Part shown: positions 52,734 through 62,559 of the stretch, one piece after another | How positions within the stretch are numbered: the first letter of the stretch is position 1 | How the letters are laid out: each line of letters begins with the position of its first letter | Origin: Candidatus Poribacteria bacterium | Lineage (GTDB): Bacteria > Poribacteria > WGA-4E > GCA-2687025 | Direction: 5' to 3' | Assembly: GCA_018644665.1 (NCBI GenBank) | Contig: JABGQA010000110.1 | Location: forward strand, 118,396 to 182,395 | DNA: 64,000 nt | Notes under the pieces: model-generated | What the model was told of the DNA's origin: nothing | Databases searched by the model: none | Seen by the model: only the letters and a program-made list of their open reading frames with translations | Program-made: the position numbers and the translations under genes

Positions 52734-54401
52734 ATGCAACCCAATCGGCGTGGACGGTTCCAGATCGGCCTGTTCGCTGGCCTGCTGGCTACGACGTACG
52801 CATCCGTCGCGTTCGGGTCGGTTCGCTCGGAGGCCGATATCAGGCGACAGACGCCAGAGTTGCGCGTTCCCGCCGCGGCGTCAGCGATTGCGGACGGCCC
52901 ACACGCTGGAGTGAAAGAAATGAGCATACGGACCATGGACGATGCGCCCGCATCCGCCTCGGTAGTGCGACGCGTCAGTCCACCCAGGCTGCACAGCGGA
53001 CTCGTGACACACCTAGTCATCTTGGTCGCGCTGTCTGCGTTCGCATGCGTCCATCCAGCCTATGCGAGACCGCGGGTCATCGCGACAACCGATGGCGAGA
53101 TCGACGACGAATGTTCCATGGTCCGTTTCCTTCTATACGCCAATGAATTCGACATCGAGGGCATAGTCACGTCCAGTTCTCAGTACCACTGGCAAGGACA
53201 CAAGTGGGCGGGAGACGACTGGGCTCAGCCGTATCTGGACGCCTACGCGAAGGTCTATCCCAATCTTGTACAGCACGACAGTCGGTATCCCTCGCCGGAC
53301 TTTCTGCGCGAGCGCACGCTGCTCGGAAACGTCACCGCCGAGGGTGAAATGGAGGAGATCACGCCGGGGTCGCAGCGCATCGTCGACGCGTTGCTGGACG
53401 AGTCGGATGATCGGCCGATTTGGATTCAGGCGTGGGGCGGGACGAACACCATTGCTCGCGCGCTGAAGACGATCGAAGAAGACCACCCGAGCCGAATGAA
53501 GGAGGTGGCGGACAAGATCCGCTTGTTCTTCATCTGGGAACAGGACCCCACGTATCAGGACTACATCCGCCGAAACTGGGGTGAATACAACATCCTGACC
53601 ATCGTTTCCGACCAGTTCCTCGCCGTCGCCTACCACTGGGACAAGATCATCCCGCCGGAACAACGCGAGTTCTTCTCTGCGGATTGGATGAAGCGCCACA
53701 TATTGGACGGACACGGGCCGCTGTGCGCCGCGTATCGCGCGCATGACGACGGGCGGTTCCGTTCGGAGGGCGATTCGCCATCGTTCATGCACAGCATCGA
53801 TACCGGGCTGCGGAGCATGGAGTCGCCCAACTACGGCGGTTGGGGCGGACGATACGTCCACGTACGCGAAAACCTGTGGCTCGATCCGGTTCTCGATCCA
53901 CACTACCAATACCCAGAGGGACGATGGTACACGAACTCCGCTTGGGGACGTTCGCGGCTCAGAGAGCGAATCGCGGACGACGCAGAACTCACCGCGTATC
54001 TCAAGCCCATGTGGCGTTGGACGGAGGCGTTCCAGAACGACTTCGCGGCGCGCGCGGATTGGTGTGTCAACCCGTTCGCAGAAGCGAACCATCCCCCAAC
54101 CGTCAAGCTGGAGCATGCCCGAGACCTGGTCGCGAAGTCGGGAGAGACTGTGTCCCTGAGTGCGCGAGGCTCGTCCGACCCGGACGGTGACGAACTGACC
54201 TACCGATGGTGGCAGCACCGGGAGCCGGGGACGCACAACGGGGCCGTCGAGATTCAGGACGCCGACAGGCCGGAAGCGTCGTTCACTGCGCCGGAAGTCG
54301 CCGGCGCCGAGAAGACCGTCCACGTTGTCTGCGAGGTCACGGACACGGGCGAGCCGCCGCTGACGCGCTATGCACGCGTGATCGTGACGGTTGCGCCTTA
54401 A
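52734..54401 (+). CDS. secreted Sde0182-like (DUF1593) protein with two N-terminal hydrophobic segments
   Basis: The 555-residue protein has the DUF1593 pattern (RVIATTDGEIDDECSMVRFL, FDIEGIVTSSSQYHW, PIWIQAWGGTNTIARALKTI, DSPSFMHSIDTGLRSMESPN) and the C-terminal domain (VSLSARGSSDPDGDELTYRW, TRYARVIVTVAP). There are two signal-like segments: QIGLFAGLLATTYASVAFG near the first ATG, and HLVILVALSAFACVHPAYA before the domain. An in-frame ATG at 52920 with GGAG about 9 bases upstream would use only the second. Possibly an earlier signal has been added by recombination. Confidence 0.83.
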   Translation: MQPNRRGRFQIGLFAGLLATTYASVAFGSVRSEADIRRQTPELRVPAAASAIADGPHAGVKEMSIRTMDDAPASASVVRRVSPPRLHSGLVTHLVILVALSAFACVHPAYARPRVIATTDGEIDDECSMVRFLLYANEFDIEGIVTSSSQYHWQGHKWAGDDWAQPYLDAYAKVYPNLVQHDSRYPSPDFLRERTLLGNVTAEGEMEEITPGSQRIVDALLDESDDRPIWIQAWGGTNTIARALKTIEEDHPSRMKEVADKIRLFFIWEQDPTYQDYIRRNWGEYNILTIVSDQFLAVAYHWDKIIPPEQREFFSADWMKRHILDGHGPLCAAYRAHDDGRFRSEGDSPSFMHSIDTGLRSMESPNYGGWGGRYVHVRENLWLDPVLDPHYQYPEGRWYTNSAWGRSRLRERIADDAELTAYLKPMWRWTEAFQNDFAARADWCVNPFAEANHPPTVKLEHARDLVAKSGETVSLSARGSSDPDGDELTYRWWQHREPGTHNGAVEIQDADRPEASFTAPEVAGAEKTVHVVCEVTDTGEPPLTRYARVIVTVAP

Positions 54402-54453
54402 CCCGCTTGGATGCCCGTCCGTGCTGTCGACCCGTGAAACCGCAAAGGAAGAG

Positions 54454-55944
54454 ATGATGACCCAAACGAGACTGGAACTCGTATGTCGGGCCCTGCTGCT
54501 ATTGTGCGTCGGCGCTCTTGCGTTCTCTCTGAAGGCATTCGCGGCGGAGACGCCGACGGTTCCTGCCTTTCCGGGCGCGGAAGGGTACGGGTCGGTGACG
54601 CGTGGAGGAAGAGGCGGGAGAGTGATCGCCGTCACGAACCTGGACGACTCGGGACCTGGTAGCCTGCGGGAGGCGGTTGACGCCGAGGGGCCGCGGATCG
54701 TGGTGTTCCGCGTCTCCGGCACGATCATCCTTGAGAGCCGGCTGAGGATCGCCAACCCCTATATCACAATCGCCGGACAGACCGCGCCGGGAGATGGCAT
54801 CTGTCTTAGGAAATCCCATCTCTCGATCGATGCCGACGAGGTGATCATCCGGTATCTGCGGGTGAGGTTTGGCGATGAATCGGGCGACGATGCCGATGCT
54901 GTATCGAGCCGGTACCACAAGAACATCATCATCGACCATGTCTCAGCGAGCTGGAGCGTCGATGAGACCATGTCGGTCTATCACGGCGAGAACATCACGG
55001 TCCAGTGGTGCCTGATCGCGGAGAGCATGTACCGCTCCAACCACACCAAAGGCAGGCATGGATTCGGCGGTATTTGGGGATCAAACCACAGCACACATCA
55101 CCACAATCTGCTGGCGCACCACACCAGCCGGAACCCTCGCTTCGCCTCGGGCAGTGGATACACCGACTACCGAAACAACGTGATCTACAACTGGGGCTAT
55201 AACAGCGCGTACGGAGGCGAGAAGCAGCAGCAGGGCAACGACAGGTTCGATTTCTCCACCATCAACATGGTGGCCAACTACTACAAGCCGGGACCGGCGA
55301 CGATTCCGGGCGCCGTGTCGCGCCGCATCGTCAGCCCGTCATCCCGTGATGAGGCCGACGACTTCGGCAAATGGCACGTCGCGGACAATGTCGTCCATGG
55401 CTCCCCGGAGGTCAGCGCCGACAACTGGAACGGCGGCGTGCAACCTCAGCACGGTAGCGAGTACATCGCGACGATCAGGCTCGATGAACCTTGGGATTCG
55501 ATGCCGATCAATCAGCAGACCGCGGAGGACGCGTACCTCTCCGTGCTTGAGCATGTAGGCGCGACATTGCCCAAGCGCGATGCGCTAGACGCGCGCATCA
55601 TCGAGGAAACGCGCGGTGGCTATGCGACCTATGAGGGCGCGACGTACAAACAGGACAAGAAGGTGTCCGATCCCTCGAAGCCGAGCGGCATCATCGATTC
55701 GCAGAACGACGTCGGCGGCTGGCCGGAACTCAAGAGCGCGCCCGCGCCGACAGACACCGACGGTGATGGCATGTCCGACGAATGGGAGGACCGATACGGG
55801 CTCGATCCCAATGATGCGTCCGACGGGTCAACGGACGAGGACGGCGACGGATACACGAATGTCGAGGAGTTCCTCAACGGGACCGGTCCGACCGACTTTG
55901 TGGACTACTCAGACCCCAAGAACAACATCAACACGCTGCTGTGA
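54454..55944 (+). CDS. secreted PL1-like pectate lyase with calcium-binding C-terminal repeats
   Basis: The 496-residue protein starts at ATG 54454 (or 54457) preceded by AAGGAAGAG, with a signal peptide (LLLLCVGALAFSLKAFAA). FPGAEGYGSVTRGGRGGRVI and SGPGSLREAVDAEGPRIVVF begin a right-handed beta-helix. SHLSIDADEVIIRYLRVRFG and HKNIIIDHVSASWSVDET form the Ca-site region, and RNPRFASGSGYTDYRNNVIY contains the conserved Arg of the lyase. The C-terminus has two acidic Ca-binding repeats (DTDGDGMSDEWEDRYGLDPN and DEDGDGYTNVEEF), as in thrombospondin type 3 or EF-hand-like modules. Confidence 0.87.
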   Translation: MMTQTRLELVCRALLLLCVGALAFSLKAFAAETPTVPAFPGAEGYGSVTRGGRGGRVIAVTNLDDSGPGSLREAVDAEGPRIVVFRVSGTIILESRLRIANPYITIAGQTAPGDGICLRKSHLSIDADEVIIRYLRVRFGDESGDDADAVSSRYHKNIIIDHVSASWSVDETMSVYHGENITVQWCLIAESMYRSNHTKGRHGFGGIWGSNHSTHHHNLLAHHTSRNPRFASGSGYTDYRNNVIYNWGYNSAYGGEKQQQGNDRFDFSTINMVANYYKPGPATIPGAVSRRIVSPSSRDEADDFGKWHVADNVVHGSPEVSADNWNGGVQPQHGSEYIATIRLDEPWDSMPINQQTAEDAYLSVLEHVGATLPKRDALDARIIEETRGGYATYEGATYKQDKKVSDPSKPSGIIDSQNDVGGWPELKSAPAPTDTDGDGMSDEWEDRYGLDPNDASDGSTDEDGDGYTNVEEFLNGTGPTDFVDYSDPKNNINTLL

Positions 55945-56025
55945 GCGATGAACGCACGACTTGAGGGGACGCCGCGCAGCACGCTGGCGCCCCGAGTGGG
56001 CCTGACGAACGCAAGAGGAACCAGC

Positions 56026-57375
56026 ATGATGACATCGTGGGAAAAGGCTCGGAGATTCATTCGGTCGCCGCTTGCCTTAACGGCGACCGACGACCGCGCA
56101 GAAGACAGGAGTTCCAGCTCGGCCTGCTGGGCGGCGATTGCTCATCGGCGGGTCGCCATCAGCCGGTTCGCCACGGCCCTGCTGGCGTTCGCCTGCTGCC
56201 TAGCGATTGGCGGAACGGCCGAGGCAGCGCCGATCGGTTGGGCAGTAGTCGACGATATGGGAGTAGCGAGCACGACCGGCGGGGGCGATGGCTCTGTCGT
56301 CGTTGCGCGAACTGCGGACGAGTTGGCGGATCACGCCGGCCGGGAAGAGCCGCTGACCATCCTGATAGAAGGCGCGCTGACCGGCTCCGGGAAGCTGCGC
56401 GTTGCGTCGAACAAGACGCTCCTGGGCGTAGGCGCGTCCGCTTCTATCACGGGCGTGGAGCTGAGTCTGAACGACGTGTCGAACGTGATCATCCGCAACC
56501 TGACGATGACCGGCGCGCGCGATGCGATCGCGCTGCGTGGTTCGCATCACGTGTGGGTAGACCATTGCGACCTGTCGGCGTGTGACGACGGCCTACTGGA
56601 CATCACGCACCGATCGGACTATGTCACCGTGTCGTGGACGCGGTTCTCAGACCACCACAAGACGATGCTGATCAATAGCGGTACGAGTCAACCCGAAGAC
56701 GCCGGAACCCTGAACACGACGATCCACCATTGCTGGTTTGACGGGTCGAACACGCGCAATCCGCGAGTGGGTTACGGCCAGGTCCACATATTCAACTCGC
56801 TGTACAACGGCAACGGCTACGGGATCGGGCTTCACTCACAGGCCCGCGTGCTGGCGGAGCGCAACCACTTCGACGGCGTGAAAGACCCGGTCAAGCAGAT
56901 GTACCGGGAAGATCCGGCGAGCCCTCACCACGGGTTCTGCGAAGGCATAGACAACATCTTTCACGATTGCACGGGGCAGCAAGCGATCGAGGGGATCAGC
57001 TTCCCAGTCGACGATTACTACCGATACGACTTCGCCTTGGATGAAGCGGGCGATGTCGCGACGGCCGTTCGCGAGGGCGCGGGGCCGGGGGCGTCGTTTG
57101 GCACGTTGGGGCCGCTACCGGTTCCCGGCGATGGAGCCCTTGGCGTGAGCGTGCAGCCGTCGCTCCGGTGGACGCGCGGGCGTGAGGGAGTGACCTACCG
57201 GGTGGCGTTCGGAGAGGCGAACCCGCCGGGATCTGCGGTCGAGACAGATGGGCAGACGTTCGATCCGGGGACGCTGCAGCCCGGCGCCGTCTACTACTGG
57301 CGCGTGGACCAGGTCACGGGCGACGGGTCAGTAGCAGGTGATGTGTGGCGCTTCCAGACACAGCCGAATGAGTGA
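56026..57375 (+). CDS. secreted PL1 pectate lyase with C-terminal fibronectin-like domain
   Basis: The 449-residue protein has a long basic N-terminus, a signal core (FATALLAFACCLAIGGTAEA) and the PL1 beta-helix with the usual motifs: GSGKLRVASNKTLLGVGASA, NVIIRNLTMTGARDAIALRG, the calcium-binding VWVDHCDLSACDDGLLDIT, VTVSWTRFSDHHKTMLI, and RNPRVGYGQVHIFNSLY with the catalytic Arg. The last 90 residues (LGVSVQPSLRWTRGREGVTY, GAVYYWRVDQVTGDGSVAGD) look like a fibronectin-type III-like domain. ATG 56026 with AAGAGGAAC upstream is preferred over ATG 55948. It should cut de-esterified pectin outside the cell. Confidence 0.87.
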   Translation: MMTSWEKARRFIRSPLALTATDDRAEDRSSSSACWAAIAHRRVAISRFATALLAFACCLAIGGTAEAAPIGWAVVDDMGVASTTGGGDGSVVVARTADELADHAGREEPLTILIEGALTGSGKLRVASNKTLLGVGASASITGVELSLNDVSNVIIRNLTMTGARDAIALRGSHHVWVDHCDLSACDDGLLDITHRSDYVTVSWTRFSDHHKTMLINSGTSQPEDAGTLNTTIHHCWFDGSNTRNPRVGYGQVHIFNSLYNGNGYGIGLHSQARVLAERNHFDGVKDPVKQMYREDPASPHHGFCEGIDNIFHDCTGQQAIEGISFPVDDYYRYDFALDEAGDVATAVREGAGPGASFGTLGPLPVPGDGALGVSVQPSLRWTRGREGVTYRVAFGEANPPGSAVETDGQTFDPGTLQPGAVYYWRVDQVTGDGSVAGDVWRFQTQPNE

Positions 57376-57429
57376 CCTCATGCCAACCGGTGATCGGCGC
57401 CCCAATTGACGCTCCAGACCTACCAGTTC

Positions 57430-60400
57430 ATGCAGAGTGCGATGCTGCCTACGCTGTGCGTGGTGGCGGTCTTCGGCTCACTGCTCGTCGCGGCTGCAAT
57501 GGCCGATTCGGGCGGGTTAGTCGACACGCGGCGTAGCCCACATGCCATCGTGCGCCCCGTTGGGCTAAACGAGGTCCGTTGGACGGAGGGCTTCTGGGCC
57601 GAGAGGTCCGCCGTCTGTCGCGAGCGGTCGATCCCCGCCATGTGGGAGATCATGCGCGGCGATCGCTACAAGCCCTATCTTCAGCACTTCCTGATCGCGG
57701 CCGGCGAGATGGACGGCAAGTATCGGGGCGCGCCGTGGAACGACGGCGACTTCTACAAATTCCTCGAGGGGGCCTGCATTGCGTTGGCAGTCGAGCCGGA
57801 CCCCGACCTCGAGCGGATCGTACAGCAGTCCGTCGAAGCGATCGGCAGAGCGCAGCGCGACGACGGTTACATCCACACTCCAACGCTCATCCGGCAGCGC
57901 AACGGCGACCCAGACGCGCGACCGTTCCAGGACCGGCATAACTTCGAGATGTACAACATGGGACATCTCCTGACGGCCGCCTGCGTGCACCACCGCGTAA
58001 CCGGCGAGGACGACTTCCTCGACATCGCCGTGCGGGCGGCCGACTTCCTGTACGACACGTTCCACAACCCCACGCCCGATCTAGCGCGGAATTCCGTGTG
58101 CCCGTCCCATTACATGGGGATGGTCGAACTCTACCGCGCGACCGGCGAAGCTCGCTACCTGGAGTTGGCTCGGACGTTCCTTGAGATGCGCGGGATCGCG
58201 ACGCACGGCGACGACGACAATCAGGACCGCATTCCGTTCGTAGAGCAGCGCGAGGCCGCGGGCCATGCGGTGCGCGCCAACTACCTCTACGCAGGCGCCG
58301 CCGACCTGCTGCTCGAGACGGGCGATGCCGAGTTGCGCGAGACCCTGGAAGCGGTCTGGGCGAACGTCGTCGAGAAGAAGATGTACATCACCGGCGCGTG
58401 CGGAGCGCTCTACGATGGCGCCTCGCCCTACGGCTCGTCTGGGCAGTCGTCCATCGCGCGCGTGCATCAAGCCTATGGCCACAACTACCAACTGCCCAAC
58501 ACGACCGCTCACGGAGAGACATGCGCTGCGTTGGGCTCCGTCTTCTGGAACTGGCGTATGTTCCTGGCGACCGGCGACGCGCGCTACGTAGACGTCGTGG
58601 AACTCGCGCTGTATAACGCCGTGCTGTCGGGGGTCAGCCTGGAGGGAAGCGACTACTTCTACGTCAACCCGTTGCGGAACGTCGATCCTCTGCCGATGGA
58701 GCTGCGGTGGTCGAGGACGCGGACGCCTTACGTCACGTCGTACTGCTGCCCGCCCAACGTCCTTCGCACGATCGCTGGGGTCCACGCCTACGCCTACGCC
58801 AAGACCGACGGCGCGGTCTGGATCAACCTCTATGGCGGCTCTCGCCTCTCCACGACTCTCGGCGGCGAGCGGATCGAGCTGACGCAGACGACCGCGTATC
58901 CGTGGAACGGCGAGGTCCGTGTGACGGTCGATCGCTGCCCTGACGCGGAATTCGCGCTGCTTCTGCGCATTCCCGGCTGGGCCGAGTCGGCGGAGCTTCG
59001 CGTCAACGGCCAGCCGGTAGGGGCCGTCGCCGAGCCAGGTACGTATGCCGAGATCCGGCGCCGCTGGCGAGCCGGGAACACGGTCGAACTCGACATGCCG
59101 ATGCCCGCTCAGCTCATCGAGGCGCATCCGCTTGTCGAGGAAACCAGCAATCAGGTGGCGGTCAGGCGCGGCCCCGTCGTCTACTGCGTGGAGTCGCACG
59201 AACTGCCGGAAGGCGTACGCGTGCGCGATGTGGTCATACCGGCCGACGCGCGACTCAGTCCACGACACGAAGACGAGTTGCTAGGCGGCGTGACTGTCGT
59301 CGAGGCAGACGCGCTCGCAATCTCCTCCGGCGACTGGGACGAGAAGCTGTACCGGCCCTTGCGTCAACCGACGGCCGTGCCGGTCCGCGCCCGGCTTATC
59401 CCGTACTATGCCTGGGCGAATCGAGGCGAGTCGGAGATGTCTGTCTGGTTGGGATCGCAGTTGGGGCATGGCGCCGCCGCCGCGCGGGGGACGGGAGCGC
59501 ACGACGAAGCCACGCAGGCGAAGCATCCCGCCCGAGCGGACGCGGACGCGGGCGCGCTCGCGGGACATCGCCACCGCGTTGTTGTATCCACAGACATCGG
59601 CGGAACCGATCCCGACGACTTCCAGTCGATGGCGCACCTGCTGCTGTATGCGGACTGCCTGGACATCGAGGGCCTGATTTCATCGCCGTACGGCCCGGGC
59701 CGGAGAGGGCATATTCTGGAGGTCATCGATCACTACGAGGTCGATCACCCCAATCTGGCGACGTACTCCGACACGTACCCCACGCCTGACACACTTCGGG
59801 CTGTGACCAAGCAGGGCGAGATCGAAATGGCTCCCTACGCGGGGGTGCGGAGGGCTACCGAGGGTTCCGAGTGGATCATCCACTGCGCCCGCCAAGACGA
59901 CCCGCGTCCCCTGCACGTCCTCGCCTGGGGTGGCATTGAGGACGTCGCTCAGGCGCTACACGACGCGCCCGACATCCTGCCGAAGCTACGCGTGTATTGG
60001 ATCGGCGGCCCGAACAAGAAGTGGAGCCCCGACGCGTACCAGTACATCGCCGACCACCATCCCACGCTCTGGATGATCGAATCCAATGCCACCTATCGTG
60101 GGTGGTTTACTGGCGGTGACCAGTCGGGCGAATGGGAGAACTCCGCATTCGTGGCCGAACACGTCGCCGACAAAGGCGCTCTCGGCACGTACTTCGCCAC
60201 GCTGCTCGGTGGGACGATCAAGATGGGCGATACGCCGTCCGTCGGGTGGCTACTGAGGGGCGTGCCCGGCGATCCCACGCAACCCGGATGGGGCGGCAGC
60301 TTCGTCCGCGCGTGGGACAGACCGCACGTTGTCTTCGATCGGCTTACCACCGCTGCGGACGCAATCGAGCAGTTCGGCGTGTTCGAATTGGTCCTGTCGG

Positions 60401-60768
60401 CGGGGGAGCACGCTCCCGCCGACCTCGAGGCGCGAATGGAGATCGAGAACCAGTCGCTTGTGGGAGCCGTCGCGGATGGTCGCGTGCGCTTCCGCTTCTG
60501 TCCCAAGGCCGCCAAGCAGTACGGCTACACGATCTGGAGTAATGCTCCGGCTATCGATGGGAAAGAAGGTCGGCTGACGGCATTCCTCCCGCAACCCAGT
60601 GCCGCCGATCATCCCTCCACGACGCACCCGAACTGGTGGACGGACGACCCCAGCCACGCGCTGGCCGAAGGCGAACACATCGGCGCGAAGACCGTCAGCC
60701 GGTGGCGCGTTGATTTCCTGCGCGACTTCGCGGCGCGCCTGCGTCGGTGCCAATCGCCAAAGCGTTAG
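57430..60768 (+). CDS. GH127 beta-L-arabinofuranosidase-like domain fused to Sde0182-like (DUF1593) domain
   Basis: This protein of about 1112 residues has a signal peptide (TLCVVAVFGSLLVAAAMA). Residues about 30-640 are GH127: WTEGFWAERSAVCRERSIP, GHLLTAACVHHRVTGEDDFL, the zinc-site HGETCAALGSVFWNWRMF (Glu-x-Cys) and TSYCCPPNVLRTIAGV (Cys-Cys), so all four catalytic/zinc residues known in B. longum HypBA1 are present. After an acidic/Ala linker, residues about 710-1112 are DUF1593: VVVSTDIGGTDPDDFQSMAH, DIEGLISSPYG, PLHVLAWGGIEDVAQALHDA. The GH127 part would release terminal beta-L-arabinofuranose. The fusion is unusual. Start uncertain: TTG 57406 and ATG 57442 are alternatives. Confidence 0.87.
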   Translation: MQSAMLPTLCVVAVFGSLLVAAAMADSGGLVDTRRSPHAIVRPVGLNEVRWTEGFWAERSAVCRERSIPAMWEIMRGDRYKPYLQHFLIAAGEMDGKYRGAPWNDGDFYKFLEGACIALAVEPDPDLERIVQQSVEAIGRAQRDDGYIHTPTLIRQRNGDPDARPFQDRHNFEMYNMGHLLTAACVHHRVTGEDDFLDIAVRAADFLYDTFHNPTPDLARNSVCPSHYMGMVELYRATGEARYLELARTFLEMRGIATHGDDDNQDRIPFVEQREAAGHAVRANYLYAGAADLLLETGDAELRETLEAVWANVVEKKMYITGACGALYDGASPYGSSGQSSIARVHQAYGHNYQLPNTTAHGETCAALGSVFWNWRMFLATGDARYVDVVELALYNAVLSGVSLEGSDYFYVNPLRNVDPLPMELRWSRTRTPYVTSYCCPPNVLRTIAGVHAYAYAKTDGAVWINLYGGSRLSTTLGGERIELTQTTAYPWNGEVRVTVDRCPDAEFALLLRIPGWAESAELRVNGQPVGAVAEPGTYAEIRRRWRAGNTVELDMPMPAQLIEAHPLVEETSNQVAVRRGPVVYCVESHELPEGVRVRDVVIPADARLSPRHEDELLGGVTVVEADALAISSGDWDEKLYRPLRQPTAVPVRARLIPYYAWANRGESEMSVWLGSQLGHGAAAARGTGAHDEATQAKHPARADADAGALAGHRHRVVVSTDIGGTDPDDFQSMAHLLLYADCLDIEGLISSPYGPGRRGHILEVIDHYEVDHPNLATYSDTYPTPDTLRAVTKQGEIEMAPYAGVRRATEGSEWIIHCARQDDPRPLHVLAWGGIEDVAQALHDAPDILPKLRVYWIGGPNKKWSPDAYQYIADHHPTLWMIESNATYRGWFTGGDQSGEWENSAFVAEHVADKGALGTYFATLLGGTIKMGDTPSVGWLLRGVPGDPTQPGWGGSFVRAWDRPHVVFDRLTTAADAIEQFGVFELVLSAGEHAPADLEARMEIENQSLVGAVADGRVRFRFCPKAAKQYGYTIWSNAPAIDGKEGRLTAFLPQPSAADHPSTTHPNWWTDDPSHALAEGEHIGAKTVSRWRVDFLRDFAARLRRCQSPKR

Positions 60769-60815
60769 GTCCACGAACCGACGCAGCAGCGGAGGCCGAC
60801 CCGCGAGGGCAGATC

Positions 60816-62318
60816 ATGGTCGATGGGATGTCAGGGGACACACGGCCCGTCGGGTGCCGTATACCCGCCGACCGGGTTCAGTCGAGACCACCCGGGACAG
60901 CAGAAAGGCTGGGACAAAACGTGTCGTTTCTACTTCTCGCTTTGCTCGTCGTGCTTCTATGCGTGAGCGGCCCGTCACTGTCATACGCAGCGACGCTGAA
61001 GCCGCGCATGATCGCGCTAACGGACATCTCGCCCGACGACCATGAACCGGACGACATGGAGTCGCTGATTCGACTTCTGGCGCACGCGGACCTGTTCGAG
61101 ATAGAAGGTCTGGTGGCGACGACCGGATGGAGCTACGAGCAGACACCGGAGAACAACACGGACCTGATTCACAAGGCGATTGACGCCTACGAGGAGGACG
61201 TGCCGAATCTGATGAAGCGGTCGGGGCAAGCCGACTTTCGAACCGACGAGTCTCGACAGGAGATCGGGTATTGGCCCAGCCCCGATTACCTACGATCCCG
61301 CACAACCATGGGAAGCGTCACGCGGGGCATGGAGCACATCGGCGAGGGGAACGACTCCGCGGGGAGCGCGCTGCTTATCGAGGTCGCCGACGAGGACGAC
61401 GACCGACCCGTTTGGCTGCAAGCGTGGGGCGGCGCAAACACGCTGGCGCAGGCCGTCTGGCGCGTTCAGCAGGAACGCAGCGACGACGAGTTGAGCGCGT
61501 TCTTGCGGAAGAATCGGCTGTACACGGTCACCGACCAGGACCGGAGCTACAAAGGCGGTACTCCCTTCGACATCAGCTCGCACCAGTGGATGCGCCGCGA
61601 GTTCGAAGGAGAACTCTTCTTCATCTGGGATGAGTGCGCCTGGAAGTTCCAGAACGGAACCGGGAAACAGAACTGGGACGCCTACGCTACCCATATCCAG
61701 AACCACGGCGCGCTCGGCGCGATCTACCCCAAGTACCGATACGGCGTCGAAGGCGACACTCCGTCGTTCTTCTACATCATGCCCGTTGGCCTCAGCGACC
61801 CGGAGCACCCCGAGCAAGGCGGCTGGGGCGGATATTTCGAGTGGGCGAAGGGCCCGGACAACGAAACCTACGCCTACACGAACCATCACAAGCCGGTCTA
61901 CGACCTCTGCCGGATGCACGCCGACCACTTCTACGAGGCGACGTTCAGCAGCTTCGCGGCTCGCATGGACTGGGCGAAGGACGGCGTCGGGAACCGGAAC
62001 CCGGTCGTTGTCGTCAACGGCGAAGAAGGCATGGGGATCATGACGCTGGCGCCGGAGCCGGGCGCGTCGGTGACGCTCGACGCCTCCGCGTCGCACGATC
62101 CGGACGGTGACGACCTGACCTTCAACTGGTGGGTGATTCCCGGGCCAGGAAGCTACGCCAACGGAGTCACCATCTCCGGCAGCGGCACGAGCCAAGCGAC
62201 CGTTGAGATACCCGCCGATTCCGCAGGCAAGACGTTCCACGTCATCTGCGAGGTGACCGACGACGGCGCGCACAGCCTGACCGCCTATCGCAGGATCATC
62301 TTCGGACCCGTGGAGTGA
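60816..62318 (+). CDS. secreted Sde0182-like (DUF1593) protein
   Basis: The predicted 500-residue protein starts at ATG 60816 with GAGGG 6 bases upstream; GTG 60921 just before the hydrophobic segment (SFLLLALLVVLLCVSGPSLS) is the alternative. The DUF1593 domain shows PRMIALTDISPDDHEPDDME, FEIEGLVATTGWSYE, PVWLQAWGGANTLAQAVWRV and DTPSFFYIMPVGLSDPEHPE. The C-terminal beta domain has VTLDASASHDPDGDDLTFNW and SLTAYRRIIFGPVE. It is the fourth paralogue in the locus. The role, probably in binding or hydrolysis of plant or algal glycans, is inferred from neighbours. Confidence 0.84.
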   Translation: MVDGMSGDTRPVGCRIPADRVQSRPPGTAERLGQNVSFLLLALLVVLLCVSGPSLSYAATLKPRMIALTDISPDDHEPDDMESLIRLLAHADLFEIEGLVATTGWSYEQTPENNTDLIHKAIDAYEEDVPNLMKRSGQADFRTDESRQEIGYWPSPDYLRSRTTMGSVTRGMEHIGEGNDSAGSALLIEVADEDDDRPVWLQAWGGANTLAQAVWRVQQERSDDELSAFLRKNRLYTVTDQDRSYKGGTPFDISSHQWMRREFEGELFFIWDECAWKFQNGTGKQNWDAYATHIQNHGALGAIYPKYRYGVEGDTPSFFYIMPVGLSDPEHPEQGGWGGYFEWAKGPDNETYAYTNHHKPVYDLCRMHADHFYEATFSSFAARMDWAKDGVGNRNPVVVVNGEEGMGIMTLAPEPGASVTLDASASHDPDGDDLTFNWWVIPGPGSYANGVTISGSGTSQATVEIPADSAGKTFHVICEVTDDGAHSLTAYRRIIFGPVE

Positions 62319-62559
62319 TGTCGCCGTGTTCTGTTTGGGGATGGCGAGGCTCGGCCACATCCCTGCGCGCGGCAGCGGGTAGATCGGGACGATGTTGCGG
62401 CTGATCCGGCCGCACCGCGTCACGCGAGAAGAGATGCCGCGTCGGACAGACGCGCGCGCCCTTCCCACCGCGTGTCCCGGGGCAACGGGCTGCGGGAATC
62501 TCCGAAGGCTTCTTCCTGCATCGCTACATCCCGCCTCTAGCGCGACATCCAACTGTGGG

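Noticed and set aside
53133..54755. 540-residue antisense open frame opposite the second DUF1593 gene and the PL1 gene
   Set aside because: Composition is Arg/Val-rich without domains, there is no good ribosome site, and the sense strand carries clear family motifs. Long antisense frames are expected at this GC content.
61290..62552. 420-residue antisense frame opposite the fourth DUF1593 gene
   Set aside because: No domain pattern, and it lies opposite well-conserved DUF1593 motifs.
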